Origin: Maricaulis sp048268525
GTDB taxonomy: Bacteria > Pseudomonadota > Alphaproteobacteria > Caulobacterales > Maricaulaceae
NCBI RefSeq assembly: GCF_048268525.1
Contig: NZ_JBLWVH010000007.1
Span: forward strand, 51,914-115,913
DNA: 64,000 nucleotides
Direction: 5' to 3'
This document shows, in pieces, positions 49,271 through 57,960 of this stretch (within the stretch, counting starts at the first letter, position 1; the number at the start of each line of letters is the position of its first letter). A model generated the notes under the pieces. The model was not told the DNA's origin. It saw only the letters and a program-made list of their open reading frames with translations, and ran no database searches. The translations under genes and the position numbers were made by a program.

Positions 49271-50575
49271 ATGGAAAACAAAGCCAAGCCGAACGGATCG
49301 GCCACGCTCAACTACAATGGCAAAACGCTCGAACTGCCGGTGTTCAGCGGCGAGATCGGCCCGGATGTGATCGATATCCGCAAGCTGTACGCCCAAACCG
49401 GCATGTTCACCTATGATCCCGGCTTCACCTCGACCGCGAGCTGTGAGAGCCAGATCACCTATATCGACGGCGACAAGGGCACCCTGCTCTATCGCGGCTA
49501 TCCGATCGACCAGCTGGCAGACAACTCGAATTTCATCGAAGTCTGCTACCTGTTGATGAAAGGCAATCTGCCGTCCAAGAACGAGCTGGAAACCTTCGAC
49601 TGGACCATCCGTCGTCATTCGATGCTGCACGATCAGTTCGACCAGTTCTTCCGCGGTTTCCGTCGCGACGCCCACCCGATGGCAATCATGGTCGGCACTG
49701 TCGGCGCGCTGTCGGCCTTCTACCACGACTCAACCGACGTCAATGATCCCGAAGCCCGCACGATCGCGTCGCACCGGATGATTGCCAAGATGCCGACAAT
49801 CGCGGCGCGGGCCTTCAAATACGCCGTCGGTCAGCCCTTCATCAGCCCGCGCAACGACATGGACTATGCCGCCAACTTCCTGCGCATGTGCTTTGCCGTC
49901 CCGGCCGAGGACTATGAAAGCAACGCGGTACTCGCCAAGGCGATGGACAAGATCTTCATCCTGCACGCCGATCACGAGCAAAACGCCTCGACCTCGACGG
50001 TGCGCCTGGCCGGCTCGTCGGGCGCCAACCCGTTCGCCTGTATCGCAGCTGGAATCGCCTCGCTCTGGGGCCCGGCGCATGGCGGTGCCAACGAAGCCGC
50101 GCTGAACATGCTCAACGAGATCGGCACGGTCGACAAGATCCCGGAATATGTCCGCAAGGCGAAGGACAAGTCGGACCCGTTCCGCCTGATGGGCTTCGGT
50201 CACCGCGTCTACAAGAATTATGACCCGCGCGCGAAGGTCATGCGTGACACCTGCCACGAGGTCCTGGACGTGCTGGGCGTTCGCAATGACCCGACCCTGC
50301 AAGTCGCCATGGAACTCGAGCGTATCGCACTGGAAGACCCTTATTTCGTCGAGAAGAAGCTGTACCCGAACATCGACTTCTATTCGGGCATCACGCTGAA
50401 GGCGATGGGCTTCCCGACCGAGATGTTCACGGTGCTGTTCGCGCTCGCCCGCACGGTCGGCTGGATCGCCCAGTGGTCGGAAATGATCGAGGACCCGACC
50501 CAGAAAATCGGTCGTCCGCGCCAGCTCTTCACCGGCGCCACGCCGCGCGACTATCTGGACCTGTCCAAGCGCTGA
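49271..50575 (+). CDS. gltA: Citrate synthase
   Basis: A type II enzyme of 434 residues that condenses oxaloacetate with acetyl-CoA. Active-site residues are visible: His in LHADHEQNAS, His in MGFGHRVYKNYDPRA and Asp in NIDFYSGI. GPAHGGANEAAL is a further signature. A GTG immediately before the ATG may also be used. Ends with a strong terminator 24 bases after the stop. Works directly downstream of the pyruvate dehydrogenase encoded at 21.6-26.7 kb. Confidence 0.97.
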   Translation: MENKAKPNGSATLNYNGKTLELPVFSGEIGPDVIDIRKLYAQTGMFTYDPGFTSTASCESQITYIDGDKGTLLYRGYPIDQLADNSNFIEVCYLLMKGNLPSKNELETFDWTIRRHSMLHDQFDQFFRGFRRDAHPMAIMVGTVGALSAFYHDSTDVNDPEARTIASHRMIAKMPTIAARAFKYAVGQPFISPRNDMDYAANFLRMCFAVPAEDYESNAVLAKAMDKIFILHADHEQNASTSTVRLAGSSGANPFACIAAGIASLWGPAHGGANEAALNMLNEIGTVDKIPEYVRKAKDKSDPFRLMGFGHRVYKNYDPRAKVMRDTCHEVLDVLGVRNDPTLQVAMELERIALEDPYFVEKKLYPNIDFYSGITLKAMGFPTEMFTVLFALARTVGWIAQWSEMIEDPTQKIGRPRQLFTGATPRDYLDLSKR

Positions 50576-50598
50576 TTGTCCGGACCACACATTTGAGC

Positions 50599-50627
50599 AA
50601 GGCCGCCCTGCCCGGGGCGGCCTTTTT
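50599..50627. terminator. Intrinsic terminator between gltA and lpxB
   Basis: A stem AAGGCCGCCC (50599-50608) pairs with GGGCGGCCTT (50615-50624), followed by TTTTT on the gltA strand. On the other strand the left arm ends in only a short T-run. It ends gltA transcription and lies 11 bases from the convergent lpxB stop. Confidence 0.85.
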
Positions 50628-50637
50628 CATGTGAGGA

Positions 50638-51804
50638 TCAATTGGCTGGATCGAGGCCGCCGAGAACGGCTTCGGCAGCGCGTGTGCTCGCCTCGCCATC
50701 GCCGCGCAATGTCTGTGTGATGGACCGGAGCCGACCGGACATCGCCGCGCGGCGGGCCGGGTCATAGAGCAGACCATCCACGGCGGCGGCCAGGTTCGCA
50801 CCGGTACACTGCAGCTGAACCAATTCAGGCACGACCCGCTCATCGACCGCGATGTTGACCAGTGAGATGTGGCGGGTCTTGATCAGGTTGAACGCACGGG
50901 CGATGGCCCAGGTTATCCAGCCAAGCTTGTAGCTGGTCACCGTCGGAACGCCCGCCGTGGCGAGCTCGGTGACCACTGTGCCCGAGCAGGCCAACGCCTG
51001 ATCGGCGGCTGCAAAGGCATCAGCCTTCTCGTCCTCACCAACCCGGATCGCGGCGGCCAGACTGTCATGCGCCGCGATCGCCGCGTCTACATCGTCGGCC
51101 ACCGGGTCTGCGACCGGCAATACGAGCCGAAGACCGGGATGGCGTGCCAGCAGACGTTTCAGGGCATCAGCGAAAGGCGGAGCCATGCGCCGGATCTCGG
51201 ACGGACGGCTGCCCAACAGCACGACCAACACCATATCCGACGCCGCGATCCCGTGCCGATCCCGAAACCCCGGACCGTCTCCGCTCGGCAGCCGTTCAAG
51301 AGTTGGGTTGCCGACAAAGGTCACCGGCAGGCCATACGGCGTATAAAAAGGGGCGTCGAAGCTGAGAATGGTCAGCAACTCGTCAACAGTATCAGCCAGC
51401 ACCGCAGCCCGGCCCGGACGCGTCGCGAAAACCTGTGGCCCGACATATTTGACCAGACGGATCGACGGATCGGCTTCCCTCACGCCGCGCGCAACCCGCA
51501 GGGTAAAGCCCCAGGAATCGATCAGCACGACAGTGTCCGGCCTGGCGGCCAGGATCAATTCGACCGCCTCCGCGACTGATTGCTTGACCCGTTTGTAGGC
51601 TTTCAGCCCGTCTATCCAGCCCAGAATATTGAGGCCGTCGATCGACATCTGCGAGACGACGCCTGCCTCTGCCATGGCGCTTCCGCCAATACCGGAAAGG
51701 GTCAGGTTACCTTCTGTCAGAGCGGTCAGTGCCCGGGCCAGGTCTGCGCCCAGCAGGTCGCCCGACCGCTCGGCCGCGACAAGGAAAACATGCGGAGACG
51801 TCAT
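50638..51804 (-). CDS. lpxB: Lipid-A-disaccharide synthase
   Basis: A family GT19 glycosyltransferase of 388 residues that joins two acylated glucosamine units in lipid A. It begins TSPHVFLVAAERSGDLLGAD. The patterns VSQMSIDGLNILGWIDGLK, VLIDSWGFTLRVARGV, YVGPQVFATRPGRA and VVLLGSRPSEIRRMAP are family hallmarks. Overlaps lpxI by 4 bases. It is the last gene of the long envelope operon that starts beyond pyrH, and it faces gltA across a terminator. Confidence 0.96.
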   Translation of the reverse strand: MTSPHVFLVAAERSGDLLGADLARALTALTEGNLTLSGIGGSAMAEAGVVSQMSIDGLNILGWIDGLKAYKRVKQSVAEAVELILAARPDTVVLIDSWGFTLRVARGVREADPSIRLVKYVGPQVFATRPGRAAVLADTVDELLTILSFDAPFYTPYGLPVTFVGNPTLERLPSGDGPGFRDRHGIAASDMVLVVLLGSRPSEIRRMAPPFADALKRLLARHPGLRLVLPVADPVADDVDAAIAAHDSLAAAIRVGEDEKADAFAAADQALACSGTVVTELATAGVPTVTSYKLGWITWAIARAFNLIKTRHISLVNIAVDERVVPELVQLQCTGANLAAAVDGLLYDPARRAAMSGRLRSITQTLRGDGEASTRAAEAVLGGLDPAN

Positions 51805-52643
51805 CGATCCGGCTCAATCAGGACAAACAGTCCATGTTCGTGAAGGGCCGCCTCGACGGCGGGCCGGTCGACAATCAGGGCGCCATTGGCCTCCAGCACA
51901 ATGCCCGCCAGGCCGGCCCTGGCACAGCGCTCAACCGTGTCGGTCCCGATGGTGGGAAGGTCAACGCGCCGTTCCTGGATCGGCTTGGGGCGCTTGGCGA
52001 GCACGCCCTGCCGGTCAGTGGAGGTGCCACGGATCGTAGATGGCAGCCCGGCGACCCGGTCCAGCATGGCGTTGGTACCTTCCTGGGCCTCGACGGCGAG
52101 CACAACGCCGCCTGCCACGACGGCGCCCTGCCCGATATCGAGGCGACCGATCTCGGCGGCGACCATCATCGCCTTGCGGGCATCCTCCCGGTGGAGATCA
52201 ATTGAATCGACCTGACCGAAACACCCGGCCGTCAACCCTTTTTGCCCCAACAGGCTGTCTGCGCCCACGACAGCGAAACCGGCCCGCTCGAATTCGTCCA
52301 CAACGACCCGGATGACCGCGTCATCGCCCTTTCGCCCTGCCGCCAGGGCCCGCGGGACCATTATCAAACCCCGTGCGTCCATCTTCAGTGATTTGAGGTC
52401 CGGGCGCGACACATATCCGGCAAAACAGATCGCGTCACACCCGGCCGCCCGCAGCGCCTTGATGATGCCGCCAATCTCCCCGACCGACAGGGAGGTGTGC
52501 TCCGTCTGGCTGTAGTCACGGTCCGCAAAACCCCGCAGGACCACCACAAATACCGGTTGATCCGCCTGGGCCTTGAGGATTTCGATTGGCAGGTCGCCGC
52601 CGCCCGCGATCAGTCCCAGCTTTGTCCAACCCGGCTCAGTCAT
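51801..52643 (-). CDS. lpxI: UDP-2,3-diacylglucosamine pyrophosphatase LpxI
   Basis: An enzyme of 280 residues replacing LpxH for hydrolysis of UDP-diacylglucosamine in lipid A synthesis. It starts MTEPGWTKLGLIAGGGDLPI. The family motifs include CFAGYVSRPDLKSLK, GRKGDDAVIRVVVDEFE, VGADSLLG and DRQGVLAKRPKPIQERRVDLPTIG. LpxI is the usual form in alphaproteobacteria. Overlaps lpxA by 8 bases and lpxB by 4. The reading extends to 52823 only inside lpxA and is not used. Confidence 0.94.
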   Translation of the reverse strand: MTEPGWTKLGLIAGGGDLPIEILKAQADQPVFVVVLRGFADRDYSQTEHTSLSVGEIGGIIKALRAAGCDAICFAGYVSRPDLKSLKMDARGLIMVPRALAAGRKGDDAVIRVVVDEFERAGFAVVGADSLLGQKGLTAGCFGQVDSIDLHREDARKAMMVAAEIGRLDIGQGAVVAGGVVLAVEAQEGTNAMLDRVAGLPSTIRGTSTDRQGVLAKRPKPIQERRVDLPTIGTDTVERCARAGLAGIVLEANGALIVDRPAVEAALHEHGLFVLIEPDR

Positions 52644-53433
52644 CCGGCATGCAGATGGAACGTTTGGTGTCATCACGGATGAAATCAATGATTTCCGCGA
52701 TCGGAGCGTTGTCGGAATAAAGCCGCGCGACATCATCCACGCGCTCTTCGAACGTGCCCTCCTGGGCAAACAGGAGGCGATAGGCAGCGCGCAACTCGCG
52801 CAGTGTCTCGCGCGGCATGCCACGGCGCTTCAATCCGACGACATTGAGGCCGGCGAGATGGGCATGATTGCCGATCACCGAGCCGTAGGGAATGACATCC
52901 GCGGTCACCATCGCCATCGCCCCGATGAAGGCGTGACGCCCGATCCTGCTCTTCTGGTGAATGCCGGCATAACCGCCGAGAATGGCGTGATCGGCGATCA
53001 CGGTTTCGCCCCCGATCGCGGCACAATTGGCGAATACAACGCGATCGCCGACAATACAGTCATGCGCTACATGGGCGCCCACCATGAAATAACCGTCATT
53101 GCCGACCACCGTCCGGCCCCGCGCGAAGGTGGTGCCAGGGTGCATCGTCACATTCTCGCGGATGATATTGCGCTGACCGATCACCAGCTGCGTGTCTTCG
53201 CCCTGGTATTTGAAATCCTGTGGCGGATGGCCGAGCTGGGCACCGGGATAGACCACACAGTCCTCTCCCAATGTCGTGTTGCCGGCGATCGTCGCGTGGG
53301 AAATCACCCGGACGCGATCCTTGAGAACCACTTTCGGGCCGATGATCGAAAACGGACCGATCTCAACCCCGCTACCCAGCTGGGCCGCCGGGTCGACGAT
53401 GGCTGTCGGATGGATGTCCTGGGACTGGGTCAT
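52636..53433 (-). CDS. lpxA: UDP-N-acetylglucosamine O-acyltransferase
   Basis: A protein of 265 residues built from left-handed beta-helix hexapeptide repeats (for example VEIGPFSIIGPKVVLKDRV). The catalytic His and neighbouring motif are in YFMVGAHVAHDCIVGDRV. The C-terminal helical part (RGMPRETLRELRAAYRLLF) completes the LpxA pattern. It puts a 3-hydroxyacyl chain on UDP-GlcNAc, the first lipid A step. Its start overlaps the fabZ stop (ATGA). Confidence 0.97.
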   Translation of the reverse strand: MTQSQDIHPTAIVDPAAQLGSGVEIGPFSIIGPKVVLKDRVRVISHATIAGNTTLGEDCVVYPGAQLGHPPQDFKYQGEDTQLVIGQRNIIRENVTMHPGTTFARGRTVVGNDGYFMVGAHVAHDCIVGDRVVFANCAAIGGETVIADHAILGGYAGIHQKSRIGRHAFIGAMAMVTADVIPYGSVIGNHAHLAGLNVVGLKRRGMPRETLRELRAAYRLLFAQEGTFEERVDDVARLYSDNAPIAEIIDFIRDDTKRSICMPDD

Positions 53434-53876
53434 ATATTCTCGATCGCCTTGGCGGAAAACTCAGCCTGGACGGCACGCTTGCCGTCGGCCCAGACTTCGC
53501 CCTTGAACTTGAACACGCCGTGGCGGGCAGCGGTCACCGTGACCGGCATGCGCAGCATCATTCCGGGGCGCACGGGGGCCCGGAAGCGGACCCGGTCGGC
53601 ACCCATGAAAAACACGGTCGCGGAGTCCGGAGAGGCGCCCAATGTCTTGTACATGAGCACTGCGCCGGCCTGGGCCATGGCTTCGATCATCAGCACGCCG
53701 GGCATGACCGGATTGCCCGGGAAGTGTCCCGGAAAGAAGGGTTCGTTCGCCGTGACGCCCTTGATACCGACGATCGACTGGCCGGCGACATAGTCTTCCG
53801 CAGCGTCAATCAGCAAGAACGGGTAGCGGTGCGGCAGGAGAGTCTGGATTTCTGCATTCTCAATGCGATCGGACAC
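53430..53876 (-). CDS. fabZ: 3-hydroxyacyl-ACP dehydratase FabZ
   Basis: A hotdog-fold enzyme of 148 residues. The catalytic His is in LLPHRYPFLLIDAAE and the Glu in FPGNPVMPGVLMIEAMAQAG. It removes water from 3-hydroxyacyl-ACP and competes with LpxA for the same substrates, which explains their common operon. The gene starts 5 bases after the lpxD stop and overlaps lpxA by 4. Confidence 0.97.
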   Translation of the reverse strand: MSDRIENAEIQTLLPHRYPFLLIDAAEDYVAGQSIVGIKGVTANEPFFPGHFPGNPVMPGVLMIEAMAQAGAVLMYKTLGASPDSATVFFMGADRVRFRAPVRPGMMLRMPVTVTAARHGVFKFKGEVWADGKRAVQAEFSAKAIENI

Positions 53877-53881
53877 GCTTG

Positions 53882-54916
53882 TCAGCCTTTCCTGGAGGTC
53901 TTGTCTTTCGGTCGCGCCAGACGACGCAGCTCGGCCAGTTCACGCAAGTGTTGACGCATCGGCTGGGCGGGATTGCCGACCCAGAGTTCACCGGCCGGGA
54001 CATCCCTGGACGCTGCCGAATTGGCACCGATACGGGCCCCCTCGCCGATCGTGACATGGTCATAGACACCGACCCTGCCCCCGAGCATTGCATTGTCCTT
54101 GAGGACCGCGCTGCCTGCCAGGCCCGAATATCCGGCCATCACCACATTCCGGCCAATGACGGCGTTGTGAGCGATATGACACAGATTGTCGATCTTGGTC
54201 CCGCTGCCGACCCGAGTCGCGCCGAACAGGCCCCGATCAATTGCACAATTGGCACCGATGGTGACGTGATCCTCGATCACAACGCTCCCCAAATGCAGAA
54301 TACCGACGGTATTTCCATCGGATACTGCAATGCCGAAGCCGTCCTCGCCAATCACGGCTCCCGCAAGAATGTTGCAGTCCGCGCCGATATCACAACACAG
54401 CAGGCTGACACGGGCGGCCAGACGCGTGTTGTTGCCGATCCGGCATCCCGGACCGACCACGCTGTGCGGGCCGATCACGCAACCGGTGCCGATTTCGGCT
54501 CCGGCACCAATGACAACACCGGCCGCCAGTCGCGAACCGGCACCTATGGTGGCGTCAGGGGCAATATAGGTATCCGCGCCAAAATCGCGGGTCCGGAACA
54601 AGCCCGGGAGAACGCTTGCGAACGCGGCCCGCGGCTCCGGGTGAATGAGGGTTACGGCACCGAGGCGGTCCGCCTCCTCGGTGGCGGCTTCAGGACACAG
54701 CAGCGTCACACCCGCCAGCGCGCCATCGGGCGCTGTCTGCAAAAGCCGGGCGTTCTCGGCGTAACTCAGGGCGCCGGGCACCGGTTCACCCAGCGGTGCT
54801 ACCCGGTCGATCTCGATGTGACCTGTCCCGGAATCGGAAATCGCCGCACCCGAGAGCGCGGCGATCTCTGTCAGGGCGAGCGGGCCAAGCCGGTCATAGA
54901 AACGCGGATCTGCCAC
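53882..54916 (-). CDS. lpxD: UDP-3-O-acylglucosamine N-acyltransferase
   Basis: A protein of 344 residues. An N-terminal domain (about 1-100) precedes a hexapeptide beta-helix with repeats such as GAGAEIGTGCVIGPHSVVGP. The catalytic His is in DNLCHIAHNAVIGRNVVMAG. It adds the second acyl chain to the lipid A precursor. The C-terminal helix (LRELAELRRLARPKDKTS) is typical. It starts 23 bases after the ompH stop. Confidence 0.96.
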   Translation of the reverse strand: MADPRFYDRLGPLALTEIAALSGAAISDSGTGHIEIDRVAPLGEPVPGALSYAENARLLQTAPDGALAGVTLLCPEAATEEADRLGAVTLIHPEPRAAFASVLPGLFRTRDFGADTYIAPDATIGAGSRLAAGVVIGAGAEIGTGCVIGPHSVVGPGCRIGNNTRLAARVSLLCCDIGADCNILAGAVIGEDGFGIAVSDGNTVGILHLGSVVIEDHVTIGANCAIDRGLFGATRVGSGTKIDNLCHIAHNAVIGRNVVMAGYSGLAGSAVLKDNAMLGGRVGVYDHVTIGEGARIGANSAASRDVPAGELWVGNPAQPMRQHLRELAELRRLARPKDKTSRKG

Positions 54917-54939
54917 ACTCTCCCCCCTTGGATGTCAGG

Positions 54940-55530
54940 TTACTGCTGGCCCTGCTGGCCGGCTCCGTCCTGCGGCAGACGCACACGCGTCACCGGCACG
55001 GTTGGCAGGCGTGCGTTCAACAAGGCGATTACGTCAGCGGAAATATCCATTTCCGGAGCTGCAAACACCAGGTTTGAACGGTCGACAAGAATGTCGATGC
55101 CTTGCGCGGCGACAACTTCCTCGAGGATCGGGCCAAGAGCTTCATAAACCGGGCGCATCGCCTGGCGTTCCGTCTGGACGATTTCCTGCTGGCGGGCACG
55201 ACGCAGGACTTCGAATTGCTGAGCCTGCTGGTTCAGCGTGGTGATCCGGCTCATCAGGTCCGGACGCTCCTGGATCGCCTGCTGCGTCATCGACGCGGTT
55301 TCCGCGTTGAGACGCTCGGTTTCCTGCTGGATCGGCTGGCTGAGGGCCTGCAGTTCGGAGTCAATTTCCTGAGCGATTTCCTGCATGCGGGCGGCGATAT
55401 GGACGCCAGCGGCGCTTTCGCGCAGGACACGTTCTTCGTTGAGCACAGCGATATTGGTCTGCGCCATCGCCGGGGCGGCGATGCCGATCACGAGGATCGG
55501 AAGGAGCAGAAGAGATTTAAGCAATTTCAT
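54940..55530 (-). CDS. skp: OmpH/Skp-family periplasmic chaperone
   Basis: A protein of 196 residues with a signal peptide (MKLLKSLLLLPILVIGIAAP, cleavage after AMAQ). A long coiled coil follows (EIAQEIDSELQALSQPIQQE), with the C-terminal strand DILVDRSNLVFA. Skp holds unfolded outer-membrane proteins for BamA. The C-terminal Gln-rich tail GAGQQGQQ is family-typical. Start at 55530; the frame upstream to 55608 overlaps bamA and is rejected. It follows the bamA stop by 4 bases. Confidence 0.92.
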   Translation of the reverse strand: MKLLKSLLLLPILVIGIAAPAMAQTNIAVLNEERVLRESAAGVHIAARMQEIAQEIDSELQALSQPIQQETERLNAETASMTQQAIQERPDLMSRITTLNQQAQQFEVLRRARQQEIVQTERQAMRPVYEALGPILEEVVAAQGIDILVDRSNLVFAAPEMDISADVIALLNARLPTVPVTRVRLPQDGAGQQGQQ

Positions 55531-55534
55531 CGTT

Positions 55535-57922
55535 TTAGAACCCTGTTCGAGTGCTGAACCGGAAGAATTCGGCTCTGTCATAGTCTTCACGGATGAAGGC
55601 CTGCGCAAAGTCGAACCGGACCGGTCCGAATGGTGAATCCCAGAAGATGCTCAGGCCGGCCGACGCACGCAGCGCCAGATCATCAACCGTGAACACCGAT
55701 TGTGTTCCCTCGTCTACCTGATCGGCGGAATCCAGCATGCCAAGCGTACCAAACTCCGTGAACAGGCTCCCTCTCACCCCGTACTGCTCGGGTAATCCGA
55801 GCGGGAATGAGACTTCAAGTGCACCCACTGCATAAAGCCTGCCACCCAGGGCATCGCCCCGGATCAGCTCACCGGTGGTCGCATCACGCGACACGGCGCG
55901 AGGGCCGATACCGGCGACTTCAAAGCCGCGGAATGAGTTCCCGCCCTTGAAGAAGCGATCATTGATCCGAACCGAGTCTCCGCCCCAAGGCAGGACGAAA
56001 CCACCGTTCATCGTAAAGCTCGCGACCACCTCATTGCCGAGCAGACCCGGGAAGAATGGCCGATAAATGGCGCCGTTGAATTCCGAGCGTACATAGCGCA
56101 CATCGCCGCCAATGCCCGCAAACCCTTGCGTGAACTGCAGGCGATAGCCATTGCTGGGCTCGACCGGATCATTCAGGCGCGACCAGTTCAGCGTATAGGT
56201 GAGCACCGAGGTGACACGGCTGCCAGCCTGGTTGAGCAATGCCGAGGACGCCGACGAATACACAAGGACATTGTCGGTCCGGTAGGTATAGCCGAGCTGC
56301 AGATTGGTCGACGCGGTGACCGGGAAACCAAGTCGCAGGCTCGCACCCGTTGACTCGGTCTGGAACGACGCTTCGGACAGGAAGTCGGAATTGACCCGGA
56401 ACAGGTCAAAACCGGCGGCCAGGTTGCGGTCGAGGAAACGAGGCTCGGTGAAGCGGATATCCAGCGACTCGCGGTTCGAGGAGGCCGAGATCCGGAAACG
56501 CAGGAACTGGCCGCGCCCTCGCAGGTTCCGCTCCGAGATCGACAGGTCGATCAGGAAGGAATCGGTGGAGGAGAAACCGGCGCCGAAAGCCAGCTCGCCG
56601 GTCGGTTGCTCGGTCACGGCGACGTTGACACGGGCCCGGTCAGGAGCCGAGCCAGGTGTCTCTTCGAGTTCAACTTCCTCGAAGAAACCCAGGCGGCGGA
56701 TATTGTTGCGCGAGCGGTCGATCAGGACCTGGTTGAAGGCGTCGCCTTCCACGATATCCAGTTCACGCCGGATCACACGGTCCAGTGTCCGGGTGTTACC
56801 GGAGATGTCGATGCGTTCGATATAGACCCGCGGGCCTTCATCGATCACGAATTCAACGTCCACGGTCCGGTCTTCGCGATTGCGCGTGGTCAGCGGGCGG
56901 ATATTGACGAAGGCATAGCCCGCAGCGCCAGCCGAGAAGGTCAGCGCATCAATACTGTCCTCGATCAACTGGCCCTGGAACAAATCGCCTTCCTGGACCG
57001 GGAGAATGGCCTGCAGGAATTCCGGATTGAGATCGGGGATCTCGGTAGAGACCGTGACCTCACCGAAATTGTAGACCTCGCCCTCATCAATCGTGACCGT
57101 GATGTAGAAATCACGCTGGTCCGGGGTCAGCTCGGCGACAGCCGAAAGGACACGGAAATTGGCATAACCCTGGTTCGAATAGAACTGACGCAGCAATTCG
57201 CGGTCATATTCCAGCCGATCCGGGTCGTAATTGTCGTTCGACGAAAAGAAACGCCACCAACGCGATTCGCGCGTCACCAGCTCACGGCGCAGGCGCCGAT
57301 CGGAATAGCTCTCATTGCCGATGAAGTTGATTCGGCGCACGCCGGTGACCGGGCCTTCGGAAATCTCGAAGATCAGGTCGACACGGTTTTGCGGCTGCTC
57401 GACAATCTTCGGGGTCACGGTAGCGGCGAAACGGCCGGACCGGCGATAGACCTCAATGATGCGCTGGACATCCGACTGGACCCGCGAACGCGTGAAGATC
57501 GCGCGAGGCTGGGCCTGGATTTCGTCGGTGATTTTCTCATCATCAATGGCGCTGTTCCCCTCGAGGATTACGCGGTTGATGATCGGATTTTCCTGCACCC
57601 GGACGATCACGATCTCGCCGCGATCCTCCATCTGCACGTCTGAGAACAGCCCGGTGGCGAACAGCGTCTGGATCGACAGGTTGACCAGTCGGGTATCGAA
57701 GGGCTGGCCCGGCTGAAGCAGCAGGTAGGACAGGACCGTATCGGCCTCGACCCGCTGATTGCCTTCAACCAGGATTTGCCGGACCAGCGGGGCAGCAACA
57801 GGCTGCTGCACCTCGGTCTGGGCTGTCGCGGGAACTTCCGCACCCGATTGTTGTGCCGACGCTATGGCCGACGCACTCACAGTCATCAGGGCTGCGAAGA
57901 GCACACGCAGAACACTCACCAT
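55535..57922 (-). CDS. bamA: Outer-membrane protein assembly factor BamA
   Basis: A protein of 795 residues. A signal peptide (MVSVLRVLFAALMTVSASAI) is followed by five POTRA repeats between about residues 45 and 440 (starting VRQILVEGNQRVEADTVLSY), then a C-terminal beta barrel. The barrel contains the RGF-type lid motif in GGNSFRGFEVAGIGP and ends with Phe (FSTRTGF), the OMP assembly signal. Inserts barrel proteins into the outer membrane. It is near the centre of the envelope operon between rseP and skp, its usual place. Confidence 0.97.
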   Translation of the reverse strand: MVSVLRVLFAALMTVSASAIASAQQSGAEVPATAQTEVQQPVAAPLVRQILVEGNQRVEADTVLSYLLLQPGQPFDTRLVNLSIQTLFATGLFSDVQMEDRGEIVIVRVQENPIINRVILEGNSAIDDEKITDEIQAQPRAIFTRSRVQSDVQRIIEVYRRSGRFAATVTPKIVEQPQNRVDLIFEISEGPVTGVRRINFIGNESYSDRRLRRELVTRESRWWRFFSSNDNYDPDRLEYDRELLRQFYSNQGYANFRVLSAVAELTPDQRDFYITVTIDEGEVYNFGEVTVSTEIPDLNPEFLQAILPVQEGDLFQGQLIEDSIDALTFSAGAAGYAFVNIRPLTTRNREDRTVDVEFVIDEGPRVYIERIDISGNTRTLDRVIRRELDIVEGDAFNQVLIDRSRNNIRRLGFFEEVELEETPGSAPDRARVNVAVTEQPTGELAFGAGFSSTDSFLIDLSISERNLRGRGQFLRFRISASSNRESLDIRFTEPRFLDRNLAAGFDLFRVNSDFLSEASFQTESTGASLRLGFPVTASTNLQLGYTYRTDNVLVYSSASSALLNQAGSRVTSVLTYTLNWSRLNDPVEPSNGYRLQFTQGFAGIGGDVRYVRSEFNGAIYRPFFPGLLGNEVVASFTMNGGFVLPWGGDSVRINDRFFKGGNSFRGFEVAGIGPRAVSRDATTGELIRGDALGGRLYAVGALEVSFPLGLPEQYGVRGSLFTEFGTLGMLDSADQVDEGTQSVFTVDDLALRASAGLSIFWDSPFGPVRFDFAQAFIREDYDRAEFFRFSTRTGF

Positions 57923-57960
57923 GGAAGATCGCCGCTTTGCTGGGCCCGGTCAGACGTTCA